NCBI RefSeq assembly: GCF_001077535.1
Contig: NZ_CP011968.1
Location: 992,001-1,056,000 of the forward strand
Direction: 5' to 3'
DNA: 64,000 nt
Origin: Clostridioides difficile ATCC 9689 = DSM 1296
GTDB taxonomy: Bacteria; Bacillota; Clostridia; Peptostreptococcales; Peptostreptococcaceae
Part shown: in pieces, positions 60,524 to 64,000 of the stretch
Layout of the letters: each line of letters opens with the position of its first letter
How positions within the stretch are numbered: position 1 is the first letter of the stretch
Translations under genes and position numbers: made by a program
The notes under the pieces: model-generated
Seen by the model: the letters and a program-made list of their open reading frames with translations, nothing else
Told to the model about the DNA's origin: nothing
The model's database searches: none

Positions 60524-61561
60524 TTATTTTGCAGATTTTGCATTTTCATCTGACTTTATATACTTTATATTATCTGCTGATAACTTTTGCATGTCAAGTG
60601 CTTTTAGTGTATCTTCGTTAATTATTATTTCAGTTTCATCTAATGTAGTAACTGGTATATCGCCAACAGATTTTCCTTCTAATACTTCAATAGCAAGTTC
60701 TCCAGCCTTATAACCTAGTTTTTCATAATCTATTCCACAACAAGCTAAAGCACCAGAAGATACAGAACCTTCTTCAGAGGCTATTATAGGAATCTTGTTT
60801 TCATTAGCAACTTTAGAAACTATTGGCATAGAAGAAACTATTAAATTGTCAGTAGGGACATATAAAACATCTATTTTGCCAACTAAACTAGAAATAGCTT
60901 GGTTAACTTCACTTGAAGAGCTGATTCCTTTTTCAAATACTTCATAATTATTTTTCTTAGCATAATCATGTAGAGAATCAACTTGGATTTTTGAATTAAC
61001 TTCACTAGTATTGTATATAACCCCTATTTTCTTTGCTTTTGGAGTCAATGTTTTAACCAATTCTAATGTTTTATCAATTGAAAGATAATCAGATGTACCA
61101 GAAACATTTCCACCTGGTTTTTCAAGAGATTTAACAAGTCCAGCTTCTACAGGGTCTGTAACAGCAGTCATTATTATCGGAATATCTTTAGTAGAATTAT
61201 AAGCTGCTTGTGCAGATGGAGTAGATATAGCATATATCAAATCTTTTTTGTCGGATACAAACTTACTAGCAATACTTTGTGTAGTAGGCATATCATTTTG
61301 TGCATTTTGGAAATCTATTTTTATATTATCTCCATCTTTATAGCCTTTATCTTCGAGTGCTTTGATGAATCCTTTCTTTGCTTTATCCAGAGATGGATGT
61401 TCCACTAATTGACTAATACCTATATTTTTTTGTTTTTTGCTATCTGTTTCTTTATTTTCATTTGAAGCATTGGAGCCATCATTTTGAGAACATCCAGTAA
61501 GCATTGATACACCAAGTACTCCTGCTATAATTAAACTTAATATTTTTTTACTTTTTATCAT
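60524..61561 (-). CDS. Aromatic amino acid-binding lipoprotein, paralogue (Phe candidate)
   Basis: 345 residues, same family as the protein at 56917; lipobox LTGC with Cys24. The folds align without gaps over most of the length (GISQLVEHPSLDKAKKGF, DFQNAQNDMPTTQSIASKF), yet many positions differ, such as AYNSTKDIP for AFNATKDIP and ASEEGSVSSG for AAESGPVEKG, some near the likely ligand pocket. Third gene of the second operon, whose leader peptide has Phe rather than Tyr codons, so phenylalanine is a reasonable candidate ligand. aagggagg precedes ATG 61561. Confidence 0.85.
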   Translation of the reverse strand: MIKSKKILSLIIAGVLGVSMLTGCSQNDGSNASNENKETDSKKQKNIGISQLVEHPSLDKAKKGFIKALEDKGYKDGDNIKIDFQNAQNDMPTTQSIASKFVSDKKDLIYAISTPSAQAAYNSTKDIPIIMTAVTDPVEAGLVKSLEKPGGNVSGTSDYLSIDKTLELVKTLTPKAKKIGVIYNTSEVNSKIQVDSLHDYAKKNNYEVFEKGISSSSEVNQAISSLVGKIDVLYVPTDNLIVSSMPIVSKVANENKIPIIASEEGSVSSGALACCGIDYEKLGYKAGELAIEVLEGKSVGDIPVTTLDETEIIINEDTLKALDMQKLSADNIKYIKSDENAKSAK

Positions 61562-61657
61562 TTTATTTTCCTCCCTTAAAATTTATTAATTATATTTGTT
61601 CATATATTCATATGATAGATTATAAATATTTCTGATTAAAACTAAGATTTTAATTTC

Positions 61658-62413
61658 TTATACTGCATATTCAAATTTTTCTAAGATTTCTTCAACTGTT
61701 AAATCTTCTTTTTCTTTATCTTTTACATCTAATACAACTTCACCCTTATGAAGCATTATCAACCTATCTCCATATTGAAGAGCGTGTTTCAAGTTGTGAG
61801 TAACCATAAGTGTAGTTATATTTTTTTCTCTTACGATTTTATCTGTTAACTCTATTACTTCATTTGATGTTTTTGGGTCAAGTGCTGCTGTATGTTCGTC
61901 TAGTAATAAGACCTTAGGACTTGCTAAGCTAGACATAATTAGTGATAGTGATTGTCTTTGACCTCCTGAAAGATATTGTACTTTAATATCTAAATATTTT
62001 TTTAAATCCAAAGAAATTCCTTCAAGTAAGTGTTCCAAGTCATTCGTTTTATGACGAAGACATTTTTTTAAGTTCAATAATTTCCCTTTATTAAGTGCTA
62101 GAGATAAATTTTCTCTAACCGTCATAGAAGGACAAGTTCCAAGGCTTGGGTCTTGAAAAACTCTACTTACTATTTGAGTTCTTTTATACTCAGCTAAATT
62201 TGTTATAGTAGTACTATCTAAAGTAATTTGACCAGAAGATTCTTTTATAAGCCCAGATATTATATTTAATAAAGTAGATTTACCAGTTCCATTACTACCT
62301 ATGATACTTACAAATTCACCATCTTCTATATCGATTGATAAATTTTCAAAGATAGTATTAGGTTCACCATATGGATTAGGGAAACTCTTTGAAAGATTTT
62401 TAATTTGTAACAT
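61658..62413 (-). CDS. Aromatic amino acid ABC transporter ATPase (second copy)
   Basis: 251 residues with the same motifs as the first copy: GSNGTGKSTLL, FLSGG-type YLSGGQRQSLSLIM and LLLDEHTAALDP. Its first ~75 codons match copy one almost base for base, then it diverges (QITLDSTTITNLAEYKR) and becomes similar again at the C-terminus. Overlaps its permease gene by 14 bases. Confidence 0.92.
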   Translation of the reverse strand: MLQIKNLSKSFPNPYGEPNTIFENLSIDIEDGEFVSIIGSNGTGKSTLLNIISGLIKESSGQITLDSTTITNLAEYKRTQIVSRVFQDPSLGTCPSMTVRENLSLALNKGKLLNLKKCLRHKTNDLEHLLEGISLDLKKYLDIKVQYLSGGQRQSLSLIMSSLASPKVLLLDEHTAALDPKTSNEVIELTDKIVREKNITTLMVTHNLKHALQYGDRLIMLHKGEVVLDVKDKEKEDLTVEEILEKFEYAV

Positions 62414-63330
62414 CTACAACACCTCTTTTTTCTGATTTATTTTTGGTACTAGCTTTGTATTTGTTTTTTTTTAGTGAAATATTTAAGTTACCAGTAGCTA
62501 GGAAAGCTATTATAACTATGGCAGTTATTAGTTTTAAGTCAGTTGATAACATTCCTAAACTCATTGCAAAGTATATAGTGAATTGGTATATAAAAGAGCC
62601 AACAATTATTGCAGTAGTATCTTTGATAAAAGTAAATTTCTTAAATAGTGTAATACCAATTATGATAGAGGCAATTCCAAGAACTAAAGTTCCTATACCC
62701 ATATTTACATCTGAGAATCCCAAGAACTGAGCCATAAGACTACCAGATAAAGCTATAAGTCCATTTGAAATCATAAGTCCTAGTATTTTTATAGAACCTA
62801 TATTTATACCTAGGGATTTAATCATTTGAGAGTTATCACCAACACCTTTTAAAGTGTATCCAAGACCTGTTTTTAGGAATAAATCTAAAAGGACTTTACA
62901 GATGAATACAAAAGCTAAGGCTAAAACTATAGGAGATATTTCCCCATTGAATAAGTGTTTAAAGCTAAATAGAGGAATATTTGATTTTCCCATTATTCTT
63001 AAATTGATAGAGTATAGCATTCCCATAACTAAAATACCAGAAAGTAAATTAGATATCTTAAACTTAATGTGAAGAATCCCTGTAACAAGACCAGCAGTAC
63101 AACCACATAAGATAGCCATTAAAGTTGCTACTACAGGAGAAATACCATTAGTAAGAGAAAATGCTACAATAGAAGCACCCATTGTGTAGCTACCATCAGC
63201 AGACATATCTGGAAAATCTAAGATTTTGTAAGTTATATAAACCCCCAGTGCCATAATCGATAAAATTAAACTTTGCGTCATTACAGATATAATACCTGAC
63301 ATAAATAAAACACCCCTTTGAAAATATTTT
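62228..63330 (-). repeat. Long near-identical duplication (copy 2 of two)
   Basis: Counterpart of 58640-59742. Ends just upstream of the permease ribosome site, before the attenuator, whose sequence has diverged but whose fold has been kept. Confidence 0.88.
62400..63302 (-). CDS. Aromatic amino acid ABC transporter permease (second copy)
   Basis: 300 residues, identical to the first permease except Tyr for Cys in KNKYKAST. The start is ATG 63302 (MSGIISVMTQ) with aaaggggtg before it. The frame is open further upstream to 63407, but that part is the attenuator terminator and is not expected to be translated. Confidence 0.92.
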   Translation of the reverse strand: MSGIISVMTQSLILSIMALGVYITYKILDFPDMSADGSYTMGASIVAFSLTNGISPVVATLMAILCGCTAGLVTGILHIKFKISNLLSGILVMGMLYSINLRIMGKSNIPLFSFKHLFNGEISPIVLALAFVFICKVLLDLFLKTGLGYTLKGVGDNSQMIKSLGINIGSIKILGLMISNGLIALSGSLMAQFLGFSDVNMGIGTLVLGIASIIIGITLFKKFTFIKDTTAIIVGSFIYQFTIYFAMSLGMLSTDLKLITAIVIIAFLATGNLNISLKKNKYKASTKNKSEKRGVVDVTN

Positions 63331-63372
63331 AAATGGTTTTTTAAATTTGGTTTTAAAAAATGATTTTGATAT

Positions 63373-63405
63373 AAAAAAACCACACAGTATATATAACTGT
63401 ATGGC
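63373..63405 (-). terminator. Attenuator terminator of the Phe-leader operon
   Basis: Segment 6 GCCATACAGT (63405-63396) pairs with segment 7 ACTGTGTGG (63388-63380), followed by seven T. G-U pairs replace A-U and G-C pairs of the first operon, so the fold is kept while the bases differ. Confidence 0.88.
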
Positions 63406-63418
63406 AAAAATTCGAATA

Positions 63419-63577
63419 AGCCACACAGTATAATCCATGTGGCTCTATATTATGATGATAAAATAAAAACTTTAACAACAATTACTATAGCCAACATAGA
63501 TACAATCCTTAAAAATCATAATCCTAAGGGGCTTGTATCTATGTTATGACAATTTGTCTTAACTTAGGTACAAACCC
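63419..63577 (-). promoter_or_regulatory. Attenuator RNA, segments 1 to 5 (Phe leader)
   Basis: Segments: 1 63577-63561, 2 63545-63528, 3 63510-63489, 4 63444-63435, 5 63428-63419. The same alternative chains as in the first operon can form: 1:2, 3:4, 5:6 or 2:3, 4:5, 6:7. Compensatory changes appear in segments 4, 5, 6 and 7 (CATGG/CTGTG/CATACAG for CATAG/CTATG/CACATAG), which supports selection on the fold. Confidence 0.83.
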
Positions 63578-63630
63578 TAACTAAATTGGCTACTAAAAAA
63601 TCGTACTTGTTTGTTTAATAAAGTCTTCAT
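63577..63630 (-). CDS. Phe-containing leader peptide of the second aromatic ABC operon
   Basis: A 17-codon frame, MKTLLNKQVRFFSSQFS, ends in TAG. Codons 11, 12 and 16 are TTT (Phe); no Tyr occurs. aaaaggagagg lies about 6 bases before ATG 63630. The FF pair lies 6-7 codons before the stop, within the span occupied by the Tyr run of the first leader. The stop again overlaps segment 1. Three Ser codons are present too, so Phe is likely but not proven as the sensed amino acid. Confidence 0.8.
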   Translation of the reverse strand: MKTLLNKQVRFFSSQFS

Positions 63631-63692
63631 ATTTACCTCTCCTTTTAATTTAATAATTTTGAAAATTTTGTTTTCTGTTTTGTATAGTAATT

Positions 63693-63721
63693 AGTTTAAT
63701 ACAGTAAAAAATAAAAGTCAA
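63693..63721 (-). promoter_or_regulatory. Promoter of the Phe-leader ABC operon
   Basis: On the minus strand TTGACT (63721-63716), 17-bp spacer, TAAACT (63698-63693). Same geometry as the first operon. Confidence 0.8.
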
Positions 63722-64000
63722 CTATAAATTTTGAAAAATTATCAAATTATCAGAAAATTGAGTTTAAATAAAAAAATTTTTACATGTAGAATATAGTTAT
63801 ATTCTTAATTATTGTTTTTTTATAAAAATGAAAAATATAAATAAGTCATAAAAGATTATAAAAATAAAGAGATATTTAGATAATTAGTGTAAATAGGTTT
63901 TAAATCAACATAATAACTTAAATTATATGGTATAATAAATTAAATAATTGTTTTAATTCAAAATTTTTTGTTATTTTAAATTATTTCAAAACTCTTAGTT
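63722..64000. other. Right-edge intergenic sequence
   Basis: Very AT-rich with no open frame. A TGGTATAAT near 63929-63937 could be an extended -10 for a rightward gene beyond the window. Nothing else recognised. Confidence 0.4.

Noticed and set aside
56917-63302. Sugar or branched-chain amino acid ABC transporter
   Set aside because: The permease resembles branched-chain types in outline, but the binding proteins are of the TrpX-like family and the leaders carry aromatic codons.
63303-63407. Longer N-terminus of the second permease
   Set aside because: The extra 35 codons run through the terminator hairpin and have no ribosome site. ATG 63302 with aaaggggtg matches the first copy.

Overview
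The window is AT-rich low-GC Firmicute DNA and looks like Clostridioides difficile. That reading rests on several loci I recognise: a Cwp25-type cell-wall protein made only of CWB2 repeats, the heme-responsive pair hsmR/hsmA, an oppBCADF peptide permease, the rbr-perR-rbo oxidative-stress cluster, and the CD0873-type aromatic amino acid ABC transporter in two tandem copies. Most genes have strong AGGAGG-like ribosome binding sites, and several starts were moved (some to TTG or GTG) to fit them. I see no tRNA, rRNA, CRISPR array or intact insertion sequence.

Layout. 1-2.8 kb: end of an upstream gene, a 45-bp tandem repeat, a GH1 6-phospho-beta-glucosidase and a LicT/BglG antiterminator. 3.2-7.6 kb: a decayed TetR-like relic, then a two-component system and a three-gene ABC exporter of the lantibiotic/peptide-antibiotic immunity type. 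7.9-10.9 kb: PerR-boxed rubrerythrin, PerR, superoxide reductase and a rubredoxin-glutamate synthase fusion. 11-15.3 kb: a metallo-beta-lactamase-fold protein, a YkvI-like transporter and a DEAD-box helicase. 15.7-19.9 kb: probable Re-citrate synthase, aconitase and isocitrate dehydrogenase, an oxidative half-TCA route to 2-oxoglutarate. 20-29 kb: MarR/GNAT, nitroreductase, CPBP-like protein, FAH-family protein, stand-alone AICAR transformylase, PP2C-like protein, glycosyltransferase and Cwp25. 29-34.5 kb: GIY-YIG protein, zinc-ribbon protein, two conserved proteins of unknown function, an AbgB-like amidohydrolase and a NifU-like protein. 35-41.7 kb: hsmRA and the opp operon. 42-49.2 kb: a LevR-type sigma-54 activator, a sigma-54 promoter, a Lac-family PTS (B, C, A) and a GH4 6-phospho-glucosidase. 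49.5-52.2 kb: zinc macrodomain protein, alpha/beta hydrolase and a small membrane protein. 52.3-56.8 kb: a one-component regulator divergent from modABC and an acetyltransferase. 56.9-63.7 kb: the two aromatic amino acid ABC operons on the minus strand.

The most notable observation is in the last region. Each ABC operon is preceded by a promoter, a strong ribosome binding site, a tiny open reading frame and a chain of seven mutually exclusive RNA segments ending in an intrinsic terminator. The first leader peptide (MNTLLNNRKYYYYYSHYF) carries five consecutive Tyr codons plus a sixth; the second (MKTLLNKQVRFFSSQFS) has three Phe codons and no Tyr. The stop codon of each overlaps RNA segment 1. 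Stalling upstream would therefore leave segment 1 free and favour 1:2, 3:4 and 5:6 (antitermination). Reaching the stop would mask segment 1 and favour 2:3, 4:5 and 6:7 (termination). This looks like ribosome-mediated attenuation sensing Tyr in one operon and probably Phe in its paralogue. The downstream permease genes are nearly identical through apparent gene conversion, while the binding proteins and leaders have diverged.

Other regulatory architecture can be read directly: a PerR box, a palindrome at the hsmR promoter, a double MarR operator, direct repeats before the peptide-immunity ABC operon, a sigma-54 promoter with inverted-repeat UAS, repeats downstream of the modA start, and a terminator between the opp promoter and oppB.
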